Origin: Elysia crispata
Taxonomy: Eukaryota > Mollusca > Gastropoda > Plakobranchidae
Reading direction: 5' to 3'
DNA length: 64,000 nucleotides
NCBI GenBank assembly: GCA_033675545.1
Contig: JAWDGP010000505.1
Span: 212,501-276,500, forward strand
Shown here piece by piece: positions 27,709 through 41,795 of this stretch; position 1 is the stretch's first letter, and every line of letters starts with the position of its first letter. The position numbers and the translations under genes were made by a program. A model generated the notes under the pieces. It had not been told where the DNA came from. It saw only the letters and a program-made list of their open reading frames with translations, and searched no databases.

Positions 27709-28619
27709 GACACATTTATTACTAATCCATATAGGCACTTTCTTCCACTGCTTACCTTTTCTATGCTTATAAAGATAGAAGAAATGGCTGAATCTCTTAA
27801 CTTGGCTAAAAATTCCCTCTCGTCAGGCTAGGAGTATTGACTTTTCACCCTTGTGATGGAAAGCTTTATGAAACGTGCACTCTAACAAATATACATATTA
27901 TACAGTCCAACCAGACCATGAGAGGTATTTTGTTTTGCTTTGTGTTCTTTTTCTTTTTTTTTTTGTGAATAAGTTTATCTTTTCTCTGTATCTCATTTCA
28001 CTTCCTTCTCCCACCCATCCTCTTCATCAACATGCATAACGATTTTCTTGACGTTCCACAACGCTGGTTTTTATCAATGCGCAAATTCTAGGCCGAAAAA
28101 AAAACCAACTCATCCCAATTGGAAAGACAAAATTATTCTTTGATAAAGTGAAAGACTTTCTCCTAAGATACAGCAGTGTGGGCGGGCTACATCAGACAAT
28201 ATTAAAGAATCTCCAGAAGTCTTCTCAATGTATTTCCTTATTGGACAAAGCCCAATACTTCTTTAAGTACTAAGTACAAGTCATTGGCAGGCGTACAGTT
28301 TTTGTGTAATATTAGTCTTACAAGTAATTTTCATGTAGAAAATACTGGGCATGCCAAACTAAACATTTTGCGCAATAATAAGCTAATTAATTTTTTCCCT
28401 CTTGTATGTTCCCTTTATTTTTGATAGATCCTGGTCCTCCTCGTATCTACTCTTTCACAGATGACATTTTTAACGAGAGGAAAAACCTTTCACGCAAGAG
28501 TAGTATCAAAAGGCATTAAGTCAGGCGTTGAATGTTCAAAACTATAAAATATAGTTTTATAAGGACAGAACTTACTTCCTTCTTCTGCCTCTGTGTCTAT
28601 ATCTTTCTGGATATTAATT
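27709..28619. other. Spacer between trinucleotide array and satellite
   Basis: This is AT-rich single-copy-looking DNA. I see no coding region, RNA gene or repeat unit that I can support. Confidence 0.4.
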
Positions 28620-29184
28620 TTATATCTGTCTCTGGATTCCTATTTTTCTGGCCATCTGTGGATCTATCTTTCTCTCCGTGTGACCACCATTCTAGCCATC
28701 TATGTATCTATTTTTCTCTCCGTGTAACCAACGCTCTAGCCATCTATGTATCTATCTATCTCTCCGGAAACCACCATTCTGGCCATCTATGTATCTATCT
28801 ATCTCTCCGGAAACCACCATTCTAGCCATCTATGTATCTATCTATCTCTCCGGTAACAACCATTCTGGCCATCTATGTATCTATCTTTCTCTCCCTGAGA
28901 CTACTGTTCTACCCATCTATGTATCGATATTTCTGTCCGTGTGACTACCATTCTGGCCATCTACGTATCCATCTCTGTTCCTGTGTCTCCATCTTTCTCG
29001 CCATTTATAAAACTAATCACTGACGAAATGCTTCCGTTTTCTGGCTGCCTTTTTATTTATCTATGACTGTGTCACCATCTTTCTGGCCCACCTTGTATCT
29101 ATTTCGCTCTCCGTTTCTCCAACTTTCTAATCATCTATGTATCTATCTATCTCCCTCTGTCTCTCTCTTCTCTCTGTCATTCTG

Positions 29185-29317
<133 letters not shown>

Positions 29318-32300
29318 CTCTCTCTGTGTTTGAGGCCCCTACTTTCTGATTGTTTGCGTATCTGGCTCTGACTCAGTGCCTCCATCTTTTTGGGCATCTC
29401 TGTATCTTTTTCTGAATCTGTATATCATTATTCCTGTGTGACCCTATTTAAGGGTCATCTTCGTATCTTCCTCTTTCTCATTGTATTCCTCTTCCTGGTT
29501 TTTAAGGTATCGGTATCCGTCTTAGTGTCTTCGTCTTTCTTGCCATCAATGTATCTATCTCTGTCTCCGTGTCTCCATCTTTCTGACCATCCATGTATCT
29601 ATCTCTGTCTCCGTGTCTCCATCTTTCTGACCATCCATGTATCTATCTCTGTCTCCGTGTCTCCTACTTTCTTGCAATTTTTATATCTGACTGTGTGTCT
29701 GTGTCGCCCTTTTCTTGCCATCTCTGTGTGTCTCTTTCTTTCTAGAATCTTTTTTAACAATTTTTATTCATATATCTCTATGTCTGTGTCTCCATCCTTT
29801 TGACAATCTATGTTCAAATAACTCTGTCTCTATGTCTTGGTCTTTCTGAAAATCTCTGTATCTATCTCTGTCTCTGTGTCTTCACCTTTCTGACAATCTT
29901 TGTTTATATATAACTGTCTCTGTGTATCCATCTTTCTAACCATCTATGTATCTTTCTCTGTCCCTGTGTCTCAATCTTTCTGATCATCTATGGTTATATA
30001 ATCTGTTTTTGTGTCTTCATCTTCCTGACTATCTTTGATCATATATCTCTGTCTCTGTGTCTCCATGTTACTGAAAATCTATGTATATATCGTTGTCTCT
30101 GTGTCTCCATCTTTCTGACATCCATGTTTTTTTATATCTTTCTGTCTAAGTTCCCATCTTTCTGACCATCTATGTATCTATCTCTGTCTCTGTGTCTACA
30201 ACTTTCTGAGTATGTATGAATGTATCTCTATCTCTATTTCTCCATCTTTCTCACCATGTTTGTTCATATATCTTTGTTTCGTGTCTCCATATTTTTCACT
30301 ATCTTAATCTCTGTCTTTGTGTCTCCATCTTTATGACCATCTATGTATCTATCTCTGTCTCTGGTTATCCATCTTTCTAACAATCTATATTCATATTTCT
30401 CTGTCTCTGTGTCTCTATATTTCTGATCATCTATAGTCGTATATCTCTGTCTCTATATCTTCATCTTTCTGAAATCTATGTATATTTCTCTGCCTCTGTG
30501 TCTCTAACTTTCTGATCATCTTTGTTCATAAATCTCTGTCTTTGTGACTCTATTTTCTGACAATCTATGGTCATATATCTCTGTCTCTGTGTCTCGATAT
30601 TTCTATATATCTATCTTCATATATATCTCTGTCTAATTGTCTCTATCCTACTAACCATCTATGTATATATCTCTGTCTCTGTGTCTCCATCTTTCTGACA
30701 ATCTATGTATTTATCTCTGTCACTGTGAATCCATCTTTCTGACCATCTATATTCATCTATCTCTGTCTTTATGTCTACATCTTCCTTAACATCTATGTTT
30801 TCATATCTCTGTCTCTGTGTGTTCAACTTTCTGACCATCTATTTGTATATATCTCTGTCTCTGTGTCTCCATCTTTCTGACAATCTATGTATCTATCTCT
30901 GTCACTGTGAATACATCTTTCTGACCATCTATATTCATCTATCTCTGTCTTTATGTCTACATCTTCCTTAACATCTATGTTTTCATATCTCTGTCTCTAT
31001 GTGTTTAACTTTTTGACAATCTATGTATCTATCTCTGTCTCTGTGTGTTCAACTTTCTGACCATCTATTCGTATATATCTCTGTCTTTGTGTCTCCATCT
31101 TCCTGACCATCTATGTATCTATGTCAGACTCTGTGTGTCCACTATCTGAACATCTACACTTCTACCTCTGTCTCTGTGTCTTAATCTTTCTGACCATCTT
31201 TATTCATATATCTCTGTGTCTGTGTCTTTATCGTTTTGACAATCTAAGTTCAAATATCTCTATCTGCATGTTTCGGCCTTTCTGAAAATCTCTGTGTCTA
31301 TCTCTGTCTCTGTTTTTCCACCTTTCTGGCAATCTATATCCTTATATGTCTGAATTTATATCTACATCTCCCTTAACATCTCTATTCATATATCTCTGTC
31401 TCTATTTCCATCTTTCTGACCATCTATGTATCTATATCTGTCTCAGTGTCTTCATGTTCAAAAATCTCTGTCTCTATCACTCCTTTTTTCTGACCATCTA
31501 TGTATCTGTCTCTGTCTTTGTGTGTCCATTTTCTGACGATCTATATATTTATATCTGTTTCTGTGTCTCAAAGTTTCTAACCATCTATCTTCATATATCT
31601 CTGTCTAAAATTAATGTCTTTATCTTTGTGACCATCTATGTATCTATCTCTCTGTCTCTCTGTCCTCATATTTCTGATATGTATCTGTGTCTCTGTGTCT
31701 CCATCTCTGTGTCTATGTTTAAATATTTCTAAAAATTTATGTATATATCTCTATCTCTGTGTCTATGTTTTAATCTGTCTAACAATCTATGTATATATCT
31801 CTGTCTCTGTGTCTCCATCTCTGTGACTATGTTTTAATCTTTCTGAAAATCTATGTATATATCTCTGTCTCTGTGTCTCCATCTTTATGACCATCTATTT
31901 ATCAATCTCTGTCTCTGTGTCTCTATCTTTATGACCATCTATTTATCAATCTCTGTCTCTGTGTCTCTATCTTTACGACTATCTATGTATCTATCTCTGT
32001 GATTGTGTCTCCATCTTTCTGAACAACTAAGCATCTATCTATGTCTCGGTGTGTCCATCTTTCTGACATTCTATGTTTTTACATCTTTGTTTCTAAGTCT
32101 CTATCTTTCTGACTATCTATGTTTTTACATCTTTGTTTCTAAGTCTCTATCTTTCTGACATTTTATGTTTTTACATCTTTGTTTCTAAGTCTCTATCTTT
32201 CTGACATTCTATGTTTTTACATCTTTGTTTCTAAGTCTCTATCTTTCTGACATTCTATGTTTTTACATCTTTGTTTCTAAGTCTCTATCTTTCTGACATC

Positions 32301-32941
32301 TATGTTTTTACATCTTTGTTTCTAAGTCTCTATCTTTCTGACATCTATGTTTTTACATCTTTGTTTCTAAGTCTCTATCTTTCTGACATTCTATGTTTAT
32401 ATATCTCTGCCTCAGTGTCTCCATCTTTCTAACCATCTATGTATGTATATCTGTGTCTGTGTCTCCAACTTTCTTACCATGTATCTATGTATCTCTGTCT
32501 CTATTTCTCGATATTGCTGACCATGTATGTTCATATATCTTTGCCTCTTTGTCTCCATATTTCTGATCATCTACCAATCTATCTCTGTCTCTGTGTCTCC
32601 ATCTTTCTGACCATCTATATTCATAAATCTCTATCTCTATGTCAAAATTTTTCTGACCATCTATTTATCGGTCTCTGTATGTCCATCTTTCTGACGATCT
32701 ATGTTCATATATCGCTGTCTAAATGTCTTTATTTATGTGACCATCTATGTATCTATATTTGTCTTCCTGTCTCCATCTTCCTGACCATATAGATATATTT
32801 ATATATCTCTGTCTCTGAGTCTCCAAATTTCTAACGATCAATGTATCTATCTTTTAATGTCCATTTTTCTGACCATCTATATACCTATCTCTGTGTCCTT
32901 GTCTCCTTGTTTCTTATCTATGTATCTGTCTCTGTCTCTGT

Positions 32942-33890
32942 GTGTCCATCTTTCTGACCATCTATGTATCTATCTCTGTCTGTGTGTCTCCATCTATACG
33001 ACTATCTATGTATCTATCTCTGTGTCTGTGTCTCTATCTTTACGACTATCTATGTATCTATCTCTGTGTTTGTGTCTCTATCTTTACGACTATCTATGTA
33101 TCTATCTCTGTGTCTGTGTTTCTATCTTTACGACTATCTATGTATCTATCTCTTTGTTTGTGTCTCCATCTATACGACTATCTATGTATCTATCTCTGTG
33201 TCTGTGTTTCTATCTTTACGACTATCTATGTATCTATCTCTGTCTGTGTGTCTCCATCTATACGACTATTTATGTATCTATCTCTGTGTCTGTGTCTCTA
33301 TCTTTACGACTATCTATGTATCTATCTCTGTCTGTGTGTCTCCATCTATACGACTATTTATGTATCTATCTCTGTGTCTGTGTCTCTATCTTTACGACTA
33401 TCTATGTATCTATCTCTGTCTGTGTGTCTCCATCTATACGACTATCTATGTATCTATCTCTGTGTCTGTGTCTCTATCTTTACGACTATTTATGTATCTA
33501 TCTCTGTGTTTGTGTCTCTATCTTTACGACTATCTATGTATCTATCTCTGTGTTTGTGTCTCCATCTATACGACTATCTATGTATCTATCTCTGTGTCTG
33601 TGTTTCTATCTTTACGACTATCTATGTATCTAACTCTGTCTGTGTGTCTCCATCTATACGACTATCTATGTATCTATCTCTGTGTCTGTGTCTCTATCTT
33701 TACGACTATCTATGTATCTATCTCTGTGTTTGTGTCTCTATCTTTACGACTATCTATGTATCTATCTCTGTGTCTGTGTCTCTATCTTTACGACTATCTA
33801 TTTATCTATCTCTGTGTTTGTGTCTCTATCTTTACGACTATCTATGTATCTATCTATGTCTCTGCGTATCTTTCTTTCTGCTTATCTATG
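32942..33890 (+). repeat. 44-bp satellite subfamily open in all three plus frames
   Basis: About twenty copies spaced exactly 44 bp (ACGAC landmark from 32999 to 33835) carry TTTACGAC or CTATACGAC where other units have TTTCTGACC. The change removes the only TGA, so no frame contains a stop. Because 44 is not a multiple of three, each frame cycles through the same 44-residue periodic peptide every 132 nt. This produces overlapping open frames of 258, 323 and 370 codons. There is no sign of expression, splicing or selection, so this is treated as satellite. Confidence 0.93.
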
Positions 33891-34149
33891 ATCATATATC
33901 TTTGTCTCTGTGTCTCAATCTTTTTGACCATTTAACTATCTGTCTCTGTGTCTCTATATTTTTGACAATCTTTGTTGATGTATTCCGTCTGTGTCTCCAA
34001 CTTTCTAACCATCTATTAATCTCTCTCTCTCTCTCTCCGTCTCCATCTTTCTGACCATCTGTGTATCTATGTCTGTCTCTGTGTCTCCATCTTTCTAAAC
34101 TTTAACATTCATATATCTATGTCTATATGTCTCCAACGCTCTGATGATC

Positions 34150-35280
34150 TATTTATCCATCTCTGTCTATGTGTCTCCATCTTTCTGACCATCTATAAAA
34201 CTAGCTCTGTCTATGTGTCTCCATCCTTCTGACCATCTATAAAACTAGCTCTGTCTATGTGTCTCCATCCTTCTGACCATCTATAAAACTAGCTCTGTCT
34301 ATGTGTCTCCATCCTTCTGACCATCTATAAAACTAGCTCTGTCTATGTGTCTCTATCTTTCTGACCATCTATAAAACTAGCTCTGTCTATGTGTCTCCAT
34401 CTTTCTGACCATTTATAAAACTAGCTCTGTCTATGTGTCTCCATCCTTCTGACCATCTATAAAACTAGCTCTGTCTATGTGTCTCCATCCTTCTGACCAT
34501 GTATAAAACTAGCTCTGTCTATGTGTCTCCATCTTTCTGACCATCTATAAAACTAGCTCTGTCTATGTGTCTCCATCCTTCTGACCATCTATAAAACTAG
34601 CTCTGTCTATGTGTCTCCATCCTTCTGACCATGTATAAAACTAGCTCTGTCTATGTGTCTCCATCCTTCTGACCATCTATAAAACTAGCTCTGTCTATGT
34701 GTCTCCATCCTTCTGACCATCTATAAAACTAGCTCTGTCTATGTGTCTCCATCCTTCTGACCATTTATAAAACTAGCTCTGTCTATGTGTCTCCATCCTT
34801 CTGACCATCTATAAAACTAGCTCTGTCTATGTGTCTCCATCCTTCTGACCATCTATAAAACTAGCTCTGTCTATGTGTCTCCATCCTTCTGACCATTTAT
34901 AAAACTAGCTCTGTCTATGTGTCTCCATCCTTCTGACCATCTATAAAACTAGCTCTGTCTATGTGTCTCCATCCTTCTGACCATCTATAAAACTAGCTCT
35001 GTCTATGTGTCTCTATCTTTCTGACCATCTATAAAACTAGCTCTGTCTATGTGTCTCCATCCTTCTGACCATTTATAAAACTAGCTCTGTCTATGTGTCT
35101 CCATCCTTCTGACCATCTATAAAACTAGCTCTGTCTATGCGTCTCCATCCTTCTGACCATCTATAAAACTAGCTCTGTCTATGTGTCTCCATCCTTCTGA
35201 CCATCTATAAAACTAGCTCTGTCTATGTGTCTCCATCCTTCTGATCATCTATAAAACTAGCTCTGTCTATGTGTCTCTGT
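34150..35280 (+). repeat. Homogeneous 44-bp satellite subarray (25 copies)
   Basis: The CTAGCTCTG landmark recurs from 34201 to 35257 at exactly 44-bp steps, with no indels and few substitutions (for example CCATCCTTC/CTATCTTTC). Homogeneity is much higher than in the surrounding satellite, suggesting recent amplification. Confidence 0.95.
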
Positions 35281-35473
35281 CTCTCTGACCATCTATGTTC
35301 ACATATCTATGTTTTTATGTCTCCATTTTTCAAATCATCTATGTATATATCTCTGTCCTTATGTGTTCATCTTTCTGAGCATCTATCTTCAAGTATCTCT
35401 TTTTTGTGTCTGAAGCTTTCTGATCATCTATCTCTTTCTCTGTGTCCCCGTCTTTCTTACCACCTATGTATCT

Positions 35474-35661
<188 letters not shown>

Positions 35662-38600
35662 ATCTTTATGAATATCTACGTATCTATCTCTGTCTCTGTG
35701 TGTCCATCTTTCTGATCATCTATATATATATATCTCTGTGTCTCCATCTTTCTAAACATCAATGTACATATATCTCTGTCTCTGTTTCTCCAACTGTCCG
35801 AAAATCTTTATATTTATCTTTGTCTCTGTGTCTCCATCTTTCTGACTATCTACGTATCTATCTCTGTCTCTGTGTCTCCATCTCTCTGACCATTTCTGTT
35901 CATGTACCTCTATCCCTGTGTTTTCATCTTTCTGAACATCTGTTTTCCTATATGTCTGTCTCTGTGTCTACACCTTTCTGACCATCTATGTATGTATAAA
36001 TGTCTCTTTGTCTCCATATTTCTTATCATCTCCGTTGAAATATCTTCGTCTTTAATTCTCCTTTTTAGTGCCATCTATATATCTATCTCTGCCTCTGTGT
36101 CTCTATCCTTCCGACTATCTATATATTTATCTCTGGCTCTCTGTCTATATCTTTCTGACCATATATGTTCTTATATCTCTGTCTTTTTGTCTAAATATTT
36201 CTGAATATGCAAATATATGTCTCTATGTCTCCAAGTTTCTGACCATTTATTTATCCATCTCGGTCTATGTGTCTCTATCTTTCTACCTTTCAATGTATCA
36301 AACTCTATCTCTGTGTCTCATTCTTTCTGACCAACTATGCATCTGTCTCTGTCTCTGTGTCTCCAACTTTCTGACCATCTTTGTATCTAGCTCTATCTAT
36401 GTACTCGATCTTTTTGAGTATCTTTGTGTCTATCTTTGTCCATGTATGTCAATCTTTCGGATAATCTATTTTCATTTATCTCTGTCTCTCTGTCTCCATC
36501 TTTCTAACCATTTATGTATATAAATGTCTGTATAAATTCATCTTTCTGACCATCTTTATTCATATATCTCTGTCTCTGTGTCTCAGATTTTCTGAACATC
36601 TATGTATCTATTTTTGACTCTGTCTCCATCTTTCTGAATATCTATGTAACTATCTCTATTTTTGTGTCTCCATCTTCCTGACTATCTATGTATCTGTCTT
36701 TGTCTCTATGTCTCTCTTTTTGACCATCAATTTCCCTATATTTCTGTCTTAATGTCTCCATCTTTCTGACCATTAATTTCCATTTATATCTGTCTCTGTG
36801 TCTCTTGTGACCAGGTTTTTTTTTTATTTATATCTGTCTTTGTCTCTGCATCTTTTTTCCCATATATGTATCTTTCTCTGTAAGTATCCATCTTTCTGAC
36901 TATCTATGTATCGATCTCTGTCTCCGTGTCTCAAACTTTCTGACTATCTTCGTATCTATCTCTCTCTTGTGTCTCCATCTTTCTGACTATCTATGTATCT
37001 ATCTTTTCTCTGTGTCCATCTTTCTGAATATCTATGTATCTATCTTTTCTCTGTGTCCATCTTTCTGGCTCTCTTTTTTCATATATGTCTGCCTCTGTGT
37101 CTCTCTTTTTTTTACCATATGTGTATCTATCTTTGTCTGTGTAACTCCACCTTTCTTACTATCTATGTATTTATCTCTATCTCTGTGTCTTTCTCTGCCG
37201 AACCATCTATATTCTTATATATTTGTCGCTATGTCTCCATGTTTCTAAACATCTATGTATATATCTCTGTGTTTCCATGTTCTTGGCAATCTATGTATCT
37301 ATCCTTGTCTCTGTGTCTTGATCTTTCTGACCATCTATGTCTTTATCTTTGTGTCTGTGTCTCCATCTTTCTGACTATCTATGTATCTATCTCTATCTCT
37401 GTGTTTCAATCCTTCTTACCATTTATATATCTATCTCTGTCTCTGTGTCTCCATCTTTCTGTCTATCTTTGTATCTATCTCTGTCTCTATGTCTCCTTCT
37501 TTCTGACTATCTTCCTATCTATAACTGTCTCTATGTTTCCATCTTTCTGACCATCTATGTTCATATATCCCTATCTCTGTGTCTTCGACTTTCTTAACAT
37601 CTATGTTTCAATCTCTTTTTCTGTCTCTTCTTCTTTCTGGTTATCTACGTATCTATCTCTGTCTCTGTGTCTCCATTTTTTGACCATCTATGTTCATATG
37701 TCTCTATCTCATATCTTCATCTTTCTGACCATCATTGTATCTATCTCTGTCTGTGTGTCTCCATCTTTCGGACTATCTATGTCTCTGTGTTTTCATCTTT
37801 TTGACCATCTACGTTCGCATATCTCTATCTCTGTGTCTCCTTCTTTCTGAATATCTATGTATCTGTCTCTGTCCATCTGTCTGAATATCTACGTTCATAT
37901 TTCTTTCTGTCTCCAATTTTCTGACCATATGTGTATCTACTTCTTTCTCTGCTTCTCCATCTTCCTGACCATCTATGTTCATATACCTGTGTCTCTTTGT
38001 CTCCACCTTTTTTTACCATCAATGTATTTATCTCTCTCTTAAGCCTCCATTTTTCTGACCATCTATGTATCTATCTTTATCTCTGTGTCTCCATCTTTCT
38101 GTCTCTGTATCTCCATTTTGTGGACTATCTGTGTATCTATCTCTGTCTCTTCAACTCCATCTTTCTTACCATCTATGTATTCATCTCTGTCTCTGTGTCT
38201 CTATCTGCTTGAACATCTTTGTTCATATATCATTGTCTCTATGTCTCAAAATTTTTCTGAACATTTACGTATATATCACTGTCTATGAGTCTCCATCTTT
38301 CTGAACATTAATTTTCTTATATCTCTGTCTCTGTGTCTACATCTTACTATATCAATGTATCTATCTCTGTCACTGTGTGTCCATCTTTCTGACCATCTTT
38401 GTTCATATGTCTCTGTTTCTGGGTCTCCACGTTTTTGATCATCTATGCATCTATCTCAGACTCTGTATCTTTCTCTTTCTGACCATCTATGTATCTATCT
38501 CTGTCTCAGTGTCTCCATCTTTCTGACTATCTATTTTCATATATCTCTGTCTCTGTGTCTCCATTTTTCTGACCATCTATGTATCTATCTCTGTCTCAGT

Positions 38601-39256
38601 GTCTCCATCTTTCTGACTATCTATTTTCATATATCTCTGTCTCTGTGTCTCCATCTTTCTGACTATTTATGTATTGTCTCCATTATGTTTCTATCTCTGC
38701 CTCTGTGTCTCCAGAATCGGGTTAAAATTATCAAGAATTTTATCCATATATAGTACAAAAATAGTTCCAAACAAACATCGCAGCTTTTTTAGAGCCGTAA
38801 ATTTAGCGTACACTATGGTGTAACAGTTCATTTTCATGACATTTTAACTTGTCTAGGCACCACTAGGCTATTGTCTACCGACTGAAGTCGCAACTCTACC
38901 AGGTAAAGAAATCCGGTGTCTGGTTGTGGTATATTCGCTTGCCAGTCCAACACTCTACCAAATGCGTTTCCATTATCTAAGGCAGGACCAAGCTACGTCT
39001 AGTTATTATATGTTCTCAACAAAAATCACCTATTTTCACGTGGACTTGAACACAACATCTTTTGATCGCAAGACTAGACTTTGGATCCGTGCTTCTGACG
39101 CGATCAAAGATTATGTTTTTTCTAACGGCACGGTGTCATCCAGACAGTGGTAAACCCTCAACTTTACATCAAGTAGATGGTAATTCTGATTCTGGTACAG
39201 GGAGTGCCTCGGAGTTGAGTCTCGCGGAACAGATCTTCCCAGAATCTTTCTTCACT

Positions 39257-39258
<2 letters not shown>

Positions 39259-39329
<71 letters not shown>
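39259..39329. repeat. (AT)n microsatellite
   Basis: About 35 AT dinucleotides. The Tyr-Ile frames through it on both strands are artefacts. The flank 38716-39258 is AT-rich with no recognised feature. Confidence 0.96.
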
Positions 39330-39334
<5 letters not shown>

Positions 39335-39540
39335 ATGTCACCCTTTTTTCAGCCTTCAGCAGGAAATGCGTATTGACAAACTGTTTATGAAACTGAGGTA
39401 GAGGCACCCTAACTTGTAAACTGAAAGTCTTTTTTTTTAATCTTTTCCAGACAGATATTTGTGGCCTGTTTGCGAACCTCAGCATATTTTGTGTGTCTCT
39501 AGAGCTGAAGGATCTACGTGTATATCTTTGATAATATTAT

Positions 39541-39607
39541 CACATATAACTCAATCAGTAGAGTGTTCGCATTGCAGTATGGTGGTCCAGGGTTCAATTC
39601 CTGGCAG
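39541..39607 (+). repeat. tRNA-derived SINE head or pseudo-tRNA
   Basis: TAACTCAATCAGTAGAGTG matches the A-box region of a tRNA, and GGTTCAATTCC is an exact B-box consensus about 35 bases later. A paired acceptor stem is not evident. It is most likely a polymerase III-derived repeat. Confidence 0.55.
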
Positions 39608-40413
39608 AAACATCTGATGGAGTCAAGTCATAAATCCAACCATCTTATCCCTGACTTTACCGAATTTTGTTATTGCCGTATAAAACTCAATTCTTAGAAG
39701 CTCTGAAAGAAACCAAGAAAACACTTCTTAAATCAATGGTTTCCTCCATAAAAGTCTATAAATTTTGTCTGAACTTGATAATCAGCAAAAATTAATTTTC
39801 AAATCTCAAATCTCAACTTCCTTGAATCATTTGCATTCGATCATGCGATAAAATTAACTGGCGCGAAGATTCAGGAAGATGTATGCGCATTGAACCGGTA
39901 TGGACATATGGATTAACTTTACATTACTGATTTTACTCCCCATACCCCCAGCCCTTCCTTTCCTCCTCCTCCACGCCTCAGCACCCAACAACCTTCCTCT
40001 TTACCTACACACAATTGATCCAAAGACAGCGGGGTCCGTGTGTGTGTGGATGTGTACAGTATGGGTGTGTATGGGGAGGGGGGGGGGTTGGGATATCAAG
40101 CCGAATTAACTTTTGATGTCAGCTGCCGATCCATTCAGAATTCCCCCCCCCCCCCTTAAGCTGCAGGCGAATGGAGTTGTGCAGCGATGCAGCCAGTTGC
40201 TCTATTAGAGATAGAAACTCGTGTGACAGGTTTACATAGCGATTTTTTAACAGCGTCCTTTGTATAACCTTATCTCAAAATCTTTTTTTGCTTCAAAGGC
40301 AAATTGTTTTCGGAAAAACTTCTTCCTGGTCTAGCAAATAAGCTTGAATGATAAGCGCATGGGTGATTTGAAAGTATGTGGTTATCGTAGCTGTCATCAT
40401 TATTGTGTCTCTT

Positions 40414-40423
40414 CTTATTATTA

Positions 40424-40511
<88 letters not shown>
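40414..40511. repeat. (TTA)n microsatellite
   Basis: About 30 TTA triplets with minor interruptions at the left end. The poly-Tyr frame across it is an artefact. The flanking DNA from 39610 to 40740 holds short poly-G and poly-C runs and nothing else I can support. Confidence 0.95.
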
Positions 40512-40512
<1 letters not shown>

Positions 40513-40759
40513 ATATCAACATCACCATCATAATAATCATCATTTTACTCTCCCCCATCCCCAAAAAAAACAAAACCTTTTTTGCTTACTTGAAATGGAA
40601 AAAGTACTTTATTTCATTTGTTTTTGTGTTTATTTAAATGTTATAGCCAAGCTCTTGTATTCTCCTCAAATCTTGTTCAGGTAGTTGTAGAGATTTAAGG
40701 CCTGGGCCTAACTTGTTCGCCCATCAATTTTTTGTCTGCTAAGTTTTCTGGATAGTACA

Positions 40760-41275
40760 AGTTTACTTACACACATTCTCAGCTTTCTGTCAACCTTGGC
40801 TCTATTACATACATTCTCAGCTCTCTGTCAACCTTGGCTCTATTACACACATTCTCAGCTCTCTGTCAACCTTCGCTCTATTACACACATTCTCAGCTTT
40901 CTGTCAACCTTGGCTCTACTACACACATTCTCAGCTTTCTGTCAACCTTGGCTCTACTACATACATTCTCAGCTCTCTGTCAACCTTGGCTCTACTACAC
41001 ACATTCTCAGCTCTCTGTCAACCTTGGCTCTATTACACACATTCTCAGCTCTCTGTCAACCTTGGCTCTACTACATACATTCTCAGCTCTCTGTCAACCT
41101 TGGCTCTATTACATACATTCTCAGCTTTCTGTCAACCTTGGCTCTACTACATACATTCTCAGCTTTCTGTCAACCTTGGCTCTACTACATACATTCTCAG
41201 CTTTCTGTCAACCTTGGCTCTACTACATACATTCTCAGCTTTCTGTCAACCTTGGCTCTACTACATACATTCTTA
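40760..41275 (+). repeat. 38-bp minisatellite
   Basis: About fourteen copies at a 38-bp period (CATTCTCAG at 40774, 40812 and on) contain CTGTCAACCTTGGCTCTA. There is no stop in any plus frame, giving three overlapping open frames of 113-161 codons that all read the same periodic peptide. It is treated as a repeat, not a gene. Confidence 0.95.
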
Positions 41276-41309
41276 TGTTAGGGCTGATTTGATGGGATTG
41301 GGAGTTGAT

Positions 41310-41795
41310 CCCCACCTCCAAAACTGATGACCCATGCGTTATTTGAACCCCTTTTTGTTGTAAGTCTAACACTCCAGTGACTAAGCTACTGGTATCTGGA
41401 AACTCGAGCACCTTGATGATGACCCATGCGATATTTGAACCCCTCTTTATTGTAAGTCCAACACTCCAGTGACTAAGCTACCGGTATCTGGAAACTCGAC
41501 CACCTTGATGATGACCCATGCGATATTTGAACCCCTCTTTATTGTAAGTCCAACACTCCAGTGACTGAGCTACCGGTATCTGGAAACTCGACCACCTTGA
41601 TGATGATGACCCATGCGATATTTGAACCCCTCTTTATTGTAAGTCTAACACTCCAGTGACTAAGCTACCGGTATTTGGAAACTCGACCACCTTGATGATG
41701 ATCCATGCGATATTTGAACCCCTCTTTATTGTAAGTCTAACACTCCAGTGACTAAGCTACCGGTATCTGGAAACTCGACCACCTTGATGTGGACA
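41310..41795 (-). repeat. 92-bp tandem array of tRNA-like units
   Basis: Five copies start near 41331, 41423, 41515, 41610 and 41702. On the minus strand each unit has an A-box-like GGTAGCTTAGTCACTGG and, about 30 bases on, a B-box-like GGGGTTCAAATATCGC. This looks like a tRNA-derived SINE head caught in a tandem duplication. It directly abuts the 38-bp array. Confidence 0.8.

Noticed and set aside
32857..34054. Overlapping plus-strand open frames of 258, 370 and 323 codons as membrane protein genes
   Set aside because: They are the same 44-bp satellite read in three frames, with no domain, intron or non-periodic sequence.
39541..39607. Functional tRNA gene
   Set aside because: Good A and B boxes are present but I cannot pair an acceptor stem; a SINE head is more likely.
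40796..41327. Open frames of 113-161 codons in the 38-bp array
   Set aside because: The repeat period drives them; all three frames give the same peptide.
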